Assembly: GCA_017404985.1 (NCBI GenBank) | Contig: JAFRBK010000032.1 | Span: forward strand, 43,311-107,310 | Reading direction: 5' to 3' | From: Clostridia bacterium | GTDB lineage: Bacteria; Bacillota; Clostridia; Christensenellales; Aristaeellaceae | Length of the DNA stretch: 64,000 nt | Shown: in pieces, positions 16,944 to 24,539 of the stretch | How positions within the stretch are numbered: the stretch's first letter is position 1 | Layout: each line of letters begins with the position of its first letter | Notes under the pieces: model-generated | Seen by the model: the letters and a program-made list of their open reading frames with translations, nothing else | Told to the model about the DNA's origin: nothing | The model's database searches: none | Program-made: the position numbers and the translations under genes

Positions 16944-17827
16944 GATGCTGCCTCCTCTTCTCCGATCACGCGAATTTCCGGTTCCAGCCGGATGCCGGTT
17001 TCTTTCTCCACTGCCTCAGCCACTTTCCGCATCAGGTCCAGGAAATCCCGGCTGCTGCTCCCCCGGTTAATCAGGAAGCCGGCGTGTTTGGTGCTTACCT
17101 GCGCCCCGCCGCACCGGAATCCTTTCAGGCCGCACTGGTCAATCAGCGCCGCCGCGAACCCGCCTTTCGGCCGTTTGAAGGTGCTGCCCGCGCTGGGTTG
17201 GTCCAGCGGCTGCTTTTCCGCCCTTCGCCGGTTCAGCTCTGCCATTTTCTCCCGGATAGCCTTCCCTTCTCCCGGTTCCAGAATGAATTCTGCCTTCGTG
17301 ATGATGATCCCGGATCCCTGGATGGCGGATGTCCGGTAGCCGAATGCCAGCTCCTCCCGGTTCAGGCGGATGGCCTTTCCCTCCGGAGTCAGCCCTTCCG
17401 CGCCGGCGGTGACCTGGCTCATCTCCCCGTCATAGGCGCCGGCGTTCATCGCCAGCCCGCCGCCCACCGTGCCGGGAATTCCGCCGGCGAATTCCAGCCC
17501 GGCCAGCCCGGCGTCCGCCGCCGCAGCTGCCAGCGCCGACAGCATGGCGCCTGCCTGTGCTTCCAGCCTGTTTCCGTTCCGCCGGATCTCCCGCATGTTC
17601 CGCCCGATCCGGATCGTCAACCCGCGAATGCCGCCGTCCAGCACCAGCAGGTTGCTGCCATGGCCGATCACCGTCACCGGCATCCCGGCCTCCCGGGCCT
17701 CCCGGATGAGCCCGGCGATTTCCTCCCCGTTTCGGGGTAAAGCCAGCCAGTCCGCAGGGCCGCCCAGCTTCAGTGTGGTGTATTCCCGCATCGGTGCGTT
17801 CCGGATCACCTCGTATGCGTCAAACAC
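16940..17827 (-). CDS. murB: UDP-N-acetylenolpyruvoylglucosamine reductase MurB
   Basis: Cytoplasmic FAD enzyme that reduces UDP-GlcNAc-enolpyruvate to UDP-MurNAc with NADPH, the second committed step of peptidoglycan synthesis. The 295 residues show TTLKLGGPADWL and VIGHGSNLLVLDGG of the FAD-binding domain, FAGGIPGTVGGGLAMNAGAYDGEM, and the catalytic PSAGSTFKRP motif with the active-site Ser; the layout is type II, as in Firmicutes. The start is a GTG, favoured by GGGGGAGG six bases upstream. It begins the murB-rapZ-whiA unit. Confidence 0.96.
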   Translation of the reverse strand: MFDAYEVIRNAPMREYTTLKLGGPADWLALPRNGEEIAGLIREAREAGMPVTVIGHGSNLLVLDGGIRGLTIRIGRNMREIRRNGNRLEAQAGAMLSALAAAAADAGLAGLEFAGGIPGTVGGGLAMNAGAYDGEMSQVTAGAEGLTPEGKAIRLNREELAFGYRTSAIQGSGIIITKAEFILEPGEGKAIREKMAELNRRRAEKQPLDQPSAGSTFKRPKGGFAAALIDQCGLKGFRCGGAQVSTKHAGFLINRGSSSRDFLDLMRKVAEAVEKETGIRLEPEIRVIGEEEAAS

Positions 17828-17854
17828 GCCTTGCCTCCCCCTTCCTGAAGAATG

Positions 17855-17886
17855 GTAAAAGGCTGCCTCACCATGGAAGCAGCCTT
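17855..17886 (-). terminator. terminator after secG
   Basis: An 8-bp stem AAGGCTGC/GCAGCCTT (17859-17866 with 17879-17886, 12-base loop) followed on the minus strand by TTTTACC. It lies 18 bases beyond the secG stop and before murB. Confidence 0.65.
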
Positions 17887-17904
17887 CATCAGTTCGGGAC
17901 GCTT

Positions 17905-18132
17905 TTATTTGATCACCAGCATAACCAGGGACAGCACGATGAACACGGCTGCGGCAATCTTTGTGCCCAGTGCCAGCTTCGCCTCAAAAGTCTTGGCCTT
18001 GGACTTGCTCAGATAGCTGTTGTTCTGTCCGGAAAGGGCACTGATGCCGCTTTCGTCGGAGCTCTGCAGAAGCACGGTCACGATCATGAACAGCGCTGCC
18101 AGGATCAGCACGATGGAAAGAACTGTTGCCAT
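17905..18132 (-). CDS. secG: preprotein translocase subunit SecG
   Basis: A 75-residue membrane protein with two hydrophobic helices (about 3-23 and 52-72) joined by a loop with the family motif VLLQSSDESGISALSG. SecG is the small partner of SecYE that assists SecA-driven protein export. The ATG at 18132 follows GAGGAGGT at correct spacing; an in-frame start 11 codons upstream would overlap the promoter and is rejected. In many Firmicutes rnr and smpB follow secG, but here a terminator follows directly. Confidence 0.93.
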   Translation of the reverse strand: MATVLSIVLILAALFMIVTVLLQSSDESGISALSGQNNSYLSKSKAKTFEAKLALGTKIAAAVFIVLSLVMLVIK

Positions 18133-18163
18133 TAAAATAACCTCCTCACAAATCAGCCTGACC

Positions 18164-18192
18164 ATGATATCACAGGCTCACGGAAAATGCAA
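18164..18192 (-). promoter_or_regulatory. promoter of secG
   Basis: Minus strand -35 TTGCAT (18187-18192), 17-base spacer, -10 TATCAT (18164-18169), about 30 bases before the secG ATG. Confidence 0.65.
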
Positions 18193-18240
18193 GCTTTTTC
18201 GGCGGGCCTGAAAAGATGTTCCCGTACTCCCGGCTGAAAG

Positions 18241-20415
18241 TTATTCCACCTTCTCCCCGGTGCTTCCCGGCTGGGTCACTTTCACTTCGTTCAGCTGCGC
18301 ATAATTGCTGTGCACCCAGCCCTCGACGCCGTTCTGCAGCCGGATTTTGAACCAGCTGTTGGGCGAGGATTCCAGCACCAGGTATTCGGTGTCGGACATG
18401 GCGTTGCCCAGCGCCTTCGACCGGATGTCCGGTTCCTTGCGCACGTTTGGATAGGTGCCTTTTTTAATCACGACGGTCCGCGTGATCACCAGGGTACCCG
18501 ACTCGTCTCCGGAAGTTTCGACAAATGTGTTGGCCGGCAGCGCCGCCAGCGTATCCTCGAAGAGCTGCTTCATTTCGGACACAGCTTCTTCCTTCTTTTG
18601 GTTTTCCTCCGTCAGTACGGCAATCTCTTTGTCCATTCTTTCCGTGTCGCTGGTTTTGATTTTCAGCTCGCCGCTCAGCGTCTCGATCTGCTGGGCCTTC
18701 TCCGTCGCTTCGGTCTTCAGCGTCTCGATCTGCTGGGACTTCTTCGTTGTCTCGGTCTTCAGTGTCTCAATCTGCTGGGCCTTTTCTGTTGTCTCGGTCT
18801 TCAGGGTTTCGATCTGCTGGCTCTTCTCCGTAGTCTCGGTCTGCAGCGTTTCAATCTGCTGGTCTTTGGCCGCGGCCTCGGTCTGCAGCGTCTCGATCTG
18901 CTGCGCTTTGGCTGTCGCATCGCTCTGCAGTGTCTCAATCTGTTCGGTTTTCGCTGCGCTTTCGGTCTGCAGCGTTTCAATCTGCTGGGCTTTGGCTGTC
19001 GCATCGCTCTGCAGTGTTTCAATCTGCTCGGTTTTCGCCGCGCTTTCGGTCTTCAGCGTCTCGATCTGCTGGTTTTTGGCGGTTGCTTCGCTCTGCAGCG
19101 TCTCAATCTGCTGGGTTTTCGCTGTTGTTTCGGTCTGCAGCGTCTCGATCTTCTGGTCCTTTTCCGCCGCTTCCGTCTGCAGGGTCTGAATCCGGGCGGT
19201 TTGCTCCCCGTTGGCTGTGGTCAGGGTCTCGATCTTCTGGTCCCTGTCTGCCACGTCTGCGTTCAGGGTTTCGATTTCCGCAGCCTTGGCCGCCACTTCC
19301 CCGGTCAGGGTCTGAATCTGGGCGGTTTTATCGGCGATGTCCGCGTTCAGGGTAGCGATCAGCGTCGTTTTCTCCGTGATATCGGCCTGCAGGGTTTCAA
19401 TCTGGGCCGCTTTGTCGGCGATGTCCGCTTCGAGCTTTTCCGTCTGGCTCATGGTTTCCGTCGCCTTGCCCGCGTCTGTGGCCAGTGTTTCCGCCGCTTT
19501 GCCGGCGTCCGCGGCCAGTGTCTCCCCAGCCTTGCCGGCGTCTGTGGCCAGTGTTTCCGCCGCTTTGCCGGCGTCCGCGGCCAGTGTCTCCCCAGCCTTG
19601 CCGGCGTCTGCGGCCAGTGTTTCCGTTGCCTTGCCGGAATCCGCGGCAAGTGTCTCCGCAGCCTTGCCCGCATCCGCGGCCAGTGTCTCCTCAGCCTTGC
19701 CGGCGTCCGCCGTGCCTGCTTCGATTGCTTCCAGCAGGGCTGTTTTCTCTGCGATATCCTGTTTCAGCGACTCGATCTGGGCAGCTTTTCCGGCCACGTC
19801 GGCCTCCAGGGCTTTGATCTGCCCCTCTTTTTCAGCCACGTCGGTCTCCAGCGTCTCGATCTGGGCCGACCGTTCCTGCTCCAGCTGCGCATTTTTGGAC
19901 GCCTTGTCCGCCGCTTCCGTTTCCAGTGTTTCGATTCTCGCCGCTTTGGTCTTCACGTCCTCTTCCAGCGTCTCGATTTTCGTGTTTTTGTCAGCAGCTT
20001 CCGCCTCCAGGGCCTCGATCCGGGCTGCCTTTTCCGCAGCGTCCGCCTCCAGCGTCTCGACCTGGATGCTCTTTTCTGCCGCGTACAGTTCCAGCGTCTC
20101 GATCTGGGTGCTCTTCTTCGCCGCATCTGCTTCCAGCGTCTCGATCTGGGTGCTCTTCTTTGCCGCGTCTGCCTCCAGCGTCTCGATCTGCGTGGTCCTC
20201 TCTGCCGCGTCGGCGTTTAAGGTATCGATCGCCGCATCCCGGCCGGCCAGGTCGGTATTCAGCTGCTCAATCCGCGCAGCGCTTTCGGTGGCTTCGGCGG
20301 TCAGCGTGTCAATCTGCTGTGATTTGTCATTGTTGTTGGTGATGTACAGTATCACAAACACCATGGCAAGCACTGTCAGAAGAGAAATCAGGGTCACGGC
20401 AACGCTCTTCTTCAT
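18241..20415 (-). CDS. membrane-anchored repetitive coiled-coil protein with C-terminal SH3b domain
   Basis: A 724-residue protein: one membrane helix (about 5-25), then an extracytoplasmic rod of several repeat types. Residues 30-230 and 325-590 are built from 14-residue units of the type QQIETLxTExTxKA, i.e. two heptads. Residues about 237-324 are eight 11-residue units of the type DAGKAxETLAA. A short Glu/Lys coil leads to a bacterial SH3 domain (about 638-718) with YPNVRKEPDIRSKALG and a W-x-K-I/GVEGWVHSNYA core, a fold that often binds peptidoglycan. So the protein could span from membrane to wall. The start at 20415 has GGAGG eight bases upstream. It has a consensus promoter and appears monocistronic. 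Function unknown. Confidence 0.85.
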   Translation of the reverse strand: MKKSVAVTLISLLTVLAMVFVILYITNNNDKSQQIDTLTAEATESAARIEQLNTDLAGRDAAIDTLNADAAERTTQIETLEADAAKKSTQIETLEADAAKKSTQIETLELYAAEKSIQVETLEADAAEKAARIEALEAEAADKNTKIETLEEDVKTKAARIETLETEAADKASKNAQLEQERSAQIETLETDVAEKEGQIKALEADVAGKAAQIESLKQDIAEKTALLEAIEAGTADAGKAEETLAADAGKAAETLAADSGKATETLAADAGKAGETLAADAGKAAETLATDAGKAGETLAADAGKAAETLATDAGKATETMSQTEKLEADIADKAAQIETLQADITEKTTLIATLNADIADKTAQIQTLTGEVAAKAAEIETLNADVADRDQKIETLTTANGEQTARIQTLQTEAAEKDQKIETLQTETTAKTQQIETLQSEATAKNQQIETLKTESAAKTEQIETLQSDATAKAQQIETLQTESAAKTEQIETLQSDATAKAQQIETLQTEAAAKDQQIETLQTETTEKSQQIETLKTETTEKAQQIETLKTETTKKSQQIETLKTEATEKAQQIETLSGELKIKTSDTERMDKEIAVLTEENQKKEEAVSEMKQLFEDTLAALPANTFVETSGDESGTLVITRTVVIKKGTYPNVRKEPDIRSKALGNAMSDTEYLVLESSPNSWFKIRLQNGVEGWVHSNYAQLNEVKVTQPGSTGEKVE
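19444..19707 (-). repeat. eight 33-bp repeats (11-residue units) in the SH3b coiled-coil gene
   Basis: Eight consecutive 33-bp units encode DAGKAxETLAA-type 11-mers. Pairs of units form a 66-bp higher-order repeat (TCTGTGG recurs at 19475 and 19541) with almost no differences, indicating recent duplication. Confidence 0.9.
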
Positions 20416-20534
20416 GGAAACAGCCTCCTCTTTCGGCAAAGCATTCGGGGAACAGGGGAAAGATATCTGAGTTTGGGAACAACAAAAAGGCGGGCATATC
20501 CTGCACCCTGCAAAACGGTCTGATAATTACATAT

Positions 20535-20563
20535 ATTATATCCTGTTTTCCCTGAATTGTCAA
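20535..20563 (-). promoter_or_regulatory. consensus sigma-A promoter of the SH3b coiled-coil gene
   Basis: Minus strand TTGACA (20558-20563), 17-base spacer, TATAAT (20535-20540): a perfect match to consensus, so strong expression is expected. The leader is about 115 bases. Confidence 0.85.
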
Positions 20564-20574
20564 AAAATCCAAAA

Positions 20575-20609
20575 GCTCCGGAAGCCTTGAATTCAAAGGC
20601 TTCCGGAGC
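20575..20609 (-). terminator. terminator after the GntR regulator gene
   Basis: A 14-bp perfect stem (20575-20588 with 20596-20609, 7-base loop) followed on the minus strand by TTTTGGATTTTTT. The end of this T-run abuts the -35 box of the next gene. Confidence 0.85.
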
Positions 20610-20619
20610 CATTCAGGAT

Positions 20620-21306
20620 TTATATTTCCCGGTTTTGTTTTTTTGCGCTCAGCGCGGCCAGGCAGTTTTCCTTGCTCCGCTCGATATGGGCCTTCATCAG
20701 GGCCTCGAACCTGGCCAGGTCCTTCTTTTCCACATAATCCACCAGCTTGTGGTGTTCCTCGTGGGCAGCGCTCCGGCGGTTCTCCTGCCTGATTGCCATT
20801 GCAGAGAAGCGGCGGATGTACTCATCCTGCCCCTCAATCACGCGCAGGATCCGGTTCTTGCCGCTGATCGCGGTCAGGCTGGTATGGAAATCCCGGGCCA
20901 GCGGGCTCAGGCTCTCCACGTCATCCACCGCCTGGAACTTGTCCATCTCCGCCAGCTTCTCCCGCAGGGACGCGATATCCTCCGCCGTTGCGTTCTGGAT
21001 GATATAGGGCAGGGTCAGCATCTCCAGCGAATTGCGGATGGTATAAATCTGTTCCACATCCTCCGTCGTAAAGGCGTGCACCACAACGCCGCGGCGCATC
21101 ACATATTCAACCAGCCCGTCCCTTTCCAGTTTCCGCAGGGCTTCCCGCAGCGGCGTCCTGGAAATATGCAGCCGGTCCGCGTATTCTGTCTCAACGATGC
21201 GCTCCCCCGCGGGGATTTCACCGGTAATAATGGCTTTTTTCAGTACATCATATGCGATTTCACGGATCGGACGGCTCTCCATCATCGGCTGAAAGGTCAG
21301 TGACAT
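20620..21306 (-). CDS. GntR-family transcriptional regulator with FCD ligand domain
   Basis: A 228-residue FadR-subfamily regulator. The N-terminal winged helix contains AYDVLKKAIITGEIPAGERI and LHISRTPLREALRKLERDGL. The C-terminal all-helical FCD domain (about 90-225) has the metal/ligand-binding pattern with Asp/His in ARDFHTSLTAISGN-like sequence (FHTSL) and HHKLVDYVEKKD. Such proteins usually repress genes for sugar-acid, amino-acid or organic-acid use. I choose the ATG at 21306 because GGGGGAG lies eight bases before it. It has its own strong promoter and terminator. The nearest candidate target is the fumC unit upstream, but no matching operator was identified, so the effector and targets remain open. 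Confidence 0.9.
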   Translation of the reverse strand: MSLTFQPMMESRPIREIAYDVLKKAIITGEIPAGERIVETEYADRLHISRTPLREALRKLERDGLVEYVMRRGVVVHAFTTEDVEQIYTIRNSLEMLTLPYIIQNATAEDIASLREKLAEMDKFQAVDDVESLSPLARDFHTSLTAISGKNRILRVIEGQDEYIRRFSAMAIRQENRRSAAHEEHHKLVDYVEKKDLARFEALMKAHIERSKENCLAALSAKKQNREI

Positions 21307-21356
21307 GATTGCAACTCCCCCTTGATCGTGCAGCATTTTTTCTGCACTTTGGACAC

Positions 21357-21385
21357 ATTAAACACCAAAAAAACAATCCTGTCAA
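21357..21385 (-). promoter_or_regulatory. promoter of the GntR regulator gene
   Basis: Minus strand TTGACA (21380-21385), 17-base spacer, TTTAAT (21357-21362). This is a near-consensus sigma-A promoter about 50 bases before the ATG. Confidence 0.75.
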
Positions 21386-21441
21386 GAATTCAGTTTCCTT
21401 TCTCCGATTTCTGGTTTGTTGGCTCCTGGTTTGTATTCCTG

Positions 21442-21684
21442 TTATTCTTCGATTCCGTTGATCTTGAATCGCAGGTATTTCGGCTCAATCCCCTTTTCCT
21501 TCCCCAGTTCATACATTTTCTGCATCAGCATAGCCTTGGCGACGCGTTCCGTCACTTTCTCCGAAGCTTCCGCTTCCACATAGAGGTCCTGATGGTCTGG
21601 ATGCTGGCAGACCAGGCAGAATTTGGGCGTTTCCCCGGACCGGTCCACATGCCAGCGGATCCGGATCAGGTCTTTTTCTTCCAT
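21442..21684 (-). CDS. small conserved-looking protein of unknown function
   Basis: I do not recognise this 80-residue protein. It is soluble and charged, with CLVCQHPDHQDLYVEAEASE near the middle and a predicted C-terminal helix rich in Lys/Glu ending KYLRFKINGIEE. The Cys-x-x-Cys-x-His pattern (FCLVCQH) could bind metal but only three ligands are obvious. The ATG follows a GGGG-rich weak site, six bases after the alaX stop, so it is likely the last gene of fumC-alaX-orf80. Confidence 0.65.
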   Translation of the reverse strand: MEEKDLIRIRWHVDRSGETPKFCLVCQHPDHQDLYVEAEASEKVTERVAKAMLMQKMYELGKEKGIEPKYLRFKINGIEE

Positions 21685-21690
21685 ATTATA

Positions 21691-22902
21691 TTACCCCTTT
21701 CCCGCCGCTGCCTGGTACCGTTCGGTCATCAGGATTTTCCGGGCCACGCCGATGCATTCGGGGATTCCCGCCCCGGAGGCCATGTCCGGCCGCCCGCCGC
21801 CCCGGGCCACGCGCTTGATCAGCGCGTTCATGTCGATGGCGACGTCCGCACTGCGGGCAAAGGTCAGTTTTTCCCCGACGCTCAGCAGCAGCACCTTCCC
21901 CGGTTCCGCAATATAGCGGGAAACCGCTTCCGCCACGGCTTTGCTTTCGTGCTCCGGCAGGGTCAGCGCCGCCAGTGCCGCTCCCGGCATGTCCTCCCGA
22001 TTCTCCCCCGCCCTGAACTGCCCCAGCAGGTCTTCTGTTTCGTACCGGTTTGCTTTTTTCTGTATTTCGGCCATCCGGTATTTCAGTTCCGCCGCGGCGC
22101 GGCTCAGCTCCGCCACCGGGCAGCTCAGCGCTGCCCCGGCCTTGTCTGCATATTTCATATAAGTCTGGAACATGCGCAAGGCCCGGCCGCCGCATACAAA
22201 GGTAATCCGGGCTTTGCCGCGGGCCGGTGTCACGGAAATGATTTTGACCAGGCCGATCCGGCCCGTGGAGGCAGGATGGGTTCCGCCGCACGCGACCATT
22301 TCGAAGTCCCCCATCGCCACGATCCGGACATGCTCCTTCACCGTAGGTTCCTTGCGCAGCGGCAGTTTCTTCAGTTCCTCCTTCTCCGGAAACCAGCAAC
22401 GGATCGGCGCGTCCTTCCGAATCCGCCGGTTGACCGTATCTTCGAGCAGGAGGATTTCCTCCTCTGTCAGGTGCGTCCTGCCTTCCGGCAGGTCCGCATC
22501 GATGCTGGAATCCTCCTGCCCCAGATGCAGGCCGATGGTCACGCCGCCCAGCTTTTCCCACAGGGCGCCTGCCAGCATATGTTCGCCGCCGTGCTGCTCC
22601 ATGTGGTCCGTCCGGCGTTCCCCGTCGATTTCGCCCCGGACCCGGGTTCCGGGCTCCAGGGGTTTGTCCGCCGTATGCCATACTTCCCCGTCCGCGTCCG
22701 CCTCCACATCGGCCACCCGGGCGGATCCGCCCTTCCATTTCAGCATGCCCGTATCAAAGGGCTGCCCGCCGGAGGTCGGATAGAAAGCGCTCCGGTCCAG
22801 CGCGATTTCCCATGTGCCCGGCCGTTTGCCGTTCCGGCATGCCGTCACTTCCGCCTCAAATTTCCACAGGTAGGCATCGTCATAGTACAGCCGCTCCGTC
22901 AT
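21691..22902 (-). CDS. AlaX-type alanyl-tRNA editing protein with DHHA1 domain
   Basis: A 403-residue free-standing homologue of the AlaRS editing and C-Ala domains (AlaX-L type). It should hydrolyse Ser- or Gly-mischarged tRNA-Ala in the cytoplasm. The N-terminal domain has AFYPTSGGQPFDTG. The zinc site is formed by HGGEH (the HxxxH motif) and CGGTHPAST (CxxxH). The C-terminal DHHA1-like domain ends with GGGRPDMASGAG, matching the GGGG-x-x-x-x-AQ-type nucleic-acid-binding region. No aminoacylation domain is present, so it is not AlaRS. It begins 14 bases after fumC. Confidence 0.9.
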   Translation of the reverse strand: MTERLYYDDAYLWKFEAEVTACRNGKRPGTWEIALDRSAFYPTSGGQPFDTGMLKWKGGSARVADVEADADGEVWHTADKPLEPGTRVRGEIDGERRTDHMEQHGGEHMLAGALWEKLGGVTIGLHLGQEDSSIDADLPEGRTHLTEEEILLLEDTVNRRIRKDAPIRCWFPEKEELKKLPLRKEPTVKEHVRIVAMGDFEMVACGGTHPASTGRIGLVKIISVTPARGKARITFVCGGRALRMFQTYMKYADKAGAALSCPVAELSRAAAELKYRMAEIQKKANRYETEDLLGQFRAGENREDMPGAALAALTLPEHESKAVAEAVSRYIAEPGKVLLLSVGEKLTFARSADVAIDMNALIKRVARGGGRPDMASGAGIPECIGVARKILMTERYQAAAGKG

Positions 22903-22916
22903 TGGATTCGTCCCCC

Positions 22917-24293
22917 TTATACCATGGATTCCGGATGGAAAACCTCGTCAAATTCCGCTTCCGTCAGGTACCCCAGCCGGATGCAGGCTTCCTTCAGCGA
23001 CAGCCCTTCCCGGAAGGCAGTCTGGGCAGTTTTCGCTGCGTTTTCGTATCCGATGCGCGGCGACAGGGCAGTCACCAGCATCAGCGAACGCTGCAGGTTG
23101 TCCGCCATCTTTTCCCGGTTCGGCCGGATGCCGCTCACGCAGCGGTCATTGAAGCTGCTCATGGATTCGGCCAGCAGCCGTGCGCTCTGCAGAAAGTTGT
23201 ATGCGCATACGGGCATGAACACGTTCAGCTCAAAGTTCCCCTGGCTCGCAGCCATCCCGACCGCGGTATCGTTTCCCATCACCTGGACCGCCACCATCGT
23301 CACCTGTTCGCACTGGGTCGGGTTCACCTTGCCCGGCATGATGGAGGAGCCCGGTTCGTTCTCGGGAATCGTGATTTCGCCCAGGCCCAGCCGCGGCCCG
23401 CTGGCCAGCCACCGGATATCGTTGGCGATTTTCATCAGGTCGCAGGCCAGCGCCTTCAGGGCTCCGTGGGCAAACACCATCTCGTCCCGCGATGTCAGCG
23501 CGTGAAATTTGTTATCCGCGGTCACAAAGGGCAGGCCGGTTTCCTCCGCCAGCAGCCGTGCGGCCAGTATGTCGAATCCCTTCGGCGCGTTCAGCCCGGT
23601 CCCGACGGCCGTGCCGCCCAGGGCCAGGGACATCAGCGGTTTCACCGCGGCGCGGATCATCTCCTCATCCTTTTCCAGGCTGCTCCGCCACCCGGAGATT
23701 TCCTGGCTGAACAGCACCGGCGTGGCGTCCTGCAGATGGGTCCGCCCGCATTTGATCACCCCCCGGTTTTCCTCCTCCAGCCTCCGCAGGGTTTCGGCCA
23801 GCCGGCGGAGCTCCGGGATCACGCGCCTCTCTAGCGCCTCCGCGGCGGCGATGTGCATCGCCGTCGGGAATGTGTCGTTGGAGGACTGGCTCATGTTTGC
23901 GTCGTCGTTCGGGTGCAGGATCGTTTTTCCGGCGATCTCGTTTCCCCGGTTGGCCAGCACCTCGTTCATGTTCATGTTGCTCTGGGTTCCGGAGCCCGTC
24001 TGCCAAACCACCAGCGGAAAATGGCCCTTCATCTGCCCGGCAAGCACTTCGTCCGCCGCCCGGCGGATCGCCTCATATTTTTCCTCCGTCATGCGCTCCG
24101 GCTTCAGCTGCCGGTTCGCCCCCGCCGCGGCCTTTTTCAGCAGCGCCAGCGCGCGAATGATTTCCTCCGGCATGGTTTCCTGCCCGATGCCGATGGGAAA
24201 ATTACGGCGGCTGCGCTCTGTCTGCGCGCCCCAGTACCGGTCTGCCGGCACCTCCACCGGCCCCATGGAGTCATGTTCTGTCCTCGTTTCCAT
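22917..24293 (-). CDS. fumC: class II fumarate hydratase
   Basis: A 458-residue enzyme of the fumarase/aspartase superfamily, which interconverts fumarate and L-malate without an iron-sulfur cluster. Visible hallmarks are MGPVEVPADRYWGAQTERS at the start, SGTQSNMNMNEV, CGRTHLQDATPV with the catalytic His region, and the signature SSIMPGKVNPTQCE followed by QVMGNDTAVGMA, which favours fumarase over aspartase. The start at 24293 has GGAG eight bases upstream; upstream ATGs at 24320 and 24323 lack a site. It leads the fumC-alaX-orf80 unit and diverges from the GGDEF gene. Confidence 0.93.
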   Translation of the reverse strand: METRTEHDSMGPVEVPADRYWGAQTERSRRNFPIGIGQETMPEEIIRALALLKKAAAGANRQLKPERMTEEKYEAIRRAADEVLAGQMKGHFPLVVWQTGSGTQSNMNMNEVLANRGNEIAGKTILHPNDDANMSQSSNDTFPTAMHIAAAEALERRVIPELRRLAETLRRLEEENRGVIKCGRTHLQDATPVLFSQEISGWRSSLEKDEEMIRAAVKPLMSLALGGTAVGTGLNAPKGFDILAARLLAEETGLPFVTADNKFHALTSRDEMVFAHGALKALACDLMKIANDIRWLASGPRLGLGEITIPENEPGSSIMPGKVNPTQCEQVTMVAVQVMGNDTAVGMAASQGNFELNVFMPVCAYNFLQSARLLAESMSSFNDRCVSGIRPNREKMADNLQRSLMLVTALSPRIGYENAAKTAQTAFREGLSLKEACIRLGYLTEAEFDEVFHPESMV

Positions 24294-24420
24294 TCGTCCC
24301 GCTCCTCGTTTTTTGTTCATCATATCAGCCGCCTCCCCGCCCCGTCAAGCGCCGCCGGGCGGCCGGATCCTCCTCCCGCGCCCCTCGCCTGCGGCAGGCC
24401 CCGCGGCCAGCCTCGCAGAA

Positions 24421-24449
24421 TTGACTTTTTCCCATTTTCAGGATATAAT
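24421..24449 (+). promoter_or_regulatory. strong sigma-A promoter of the GGDEF-cca unit
   Basis: TTGACT (24421-24426), 17-base spacer, TATAAT (24444-24449), giving a leader of about 85 bases before the ATG at 24540. Confidence 0.8.
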
Positions 24450-24539
24450 TTTTATTTGTATCAGCCGGAAATTTGCATACCGGGAATATGGCTTAAATCG
24501 GGGATTTTGGCTGACCGGGAAAGAAAGGCCGCTTGAATC

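Noticed and set aside
19444-19707. Regular short repeats considered as a CRISPR array
   Set aside because: Units are contiguous, 33 bp, in frame with a coding sequence, and there are no unique spacers.
18310-20220. A 636-codon plus-strand frame with repeated LDLLG/LQRLDL segments
   Set aside because: Antisense of the repeat-rich coiled-coil gene; the apparent repeats only mirror that gene.
21348-21367. TTGG-N12-CCAA upstream of the GntR gene considered as a FadR-type operator
   Set aside because: Only four bases per arm are symmetrical and the centre does not fit the TGGTnnxxACCA pattern of that family.
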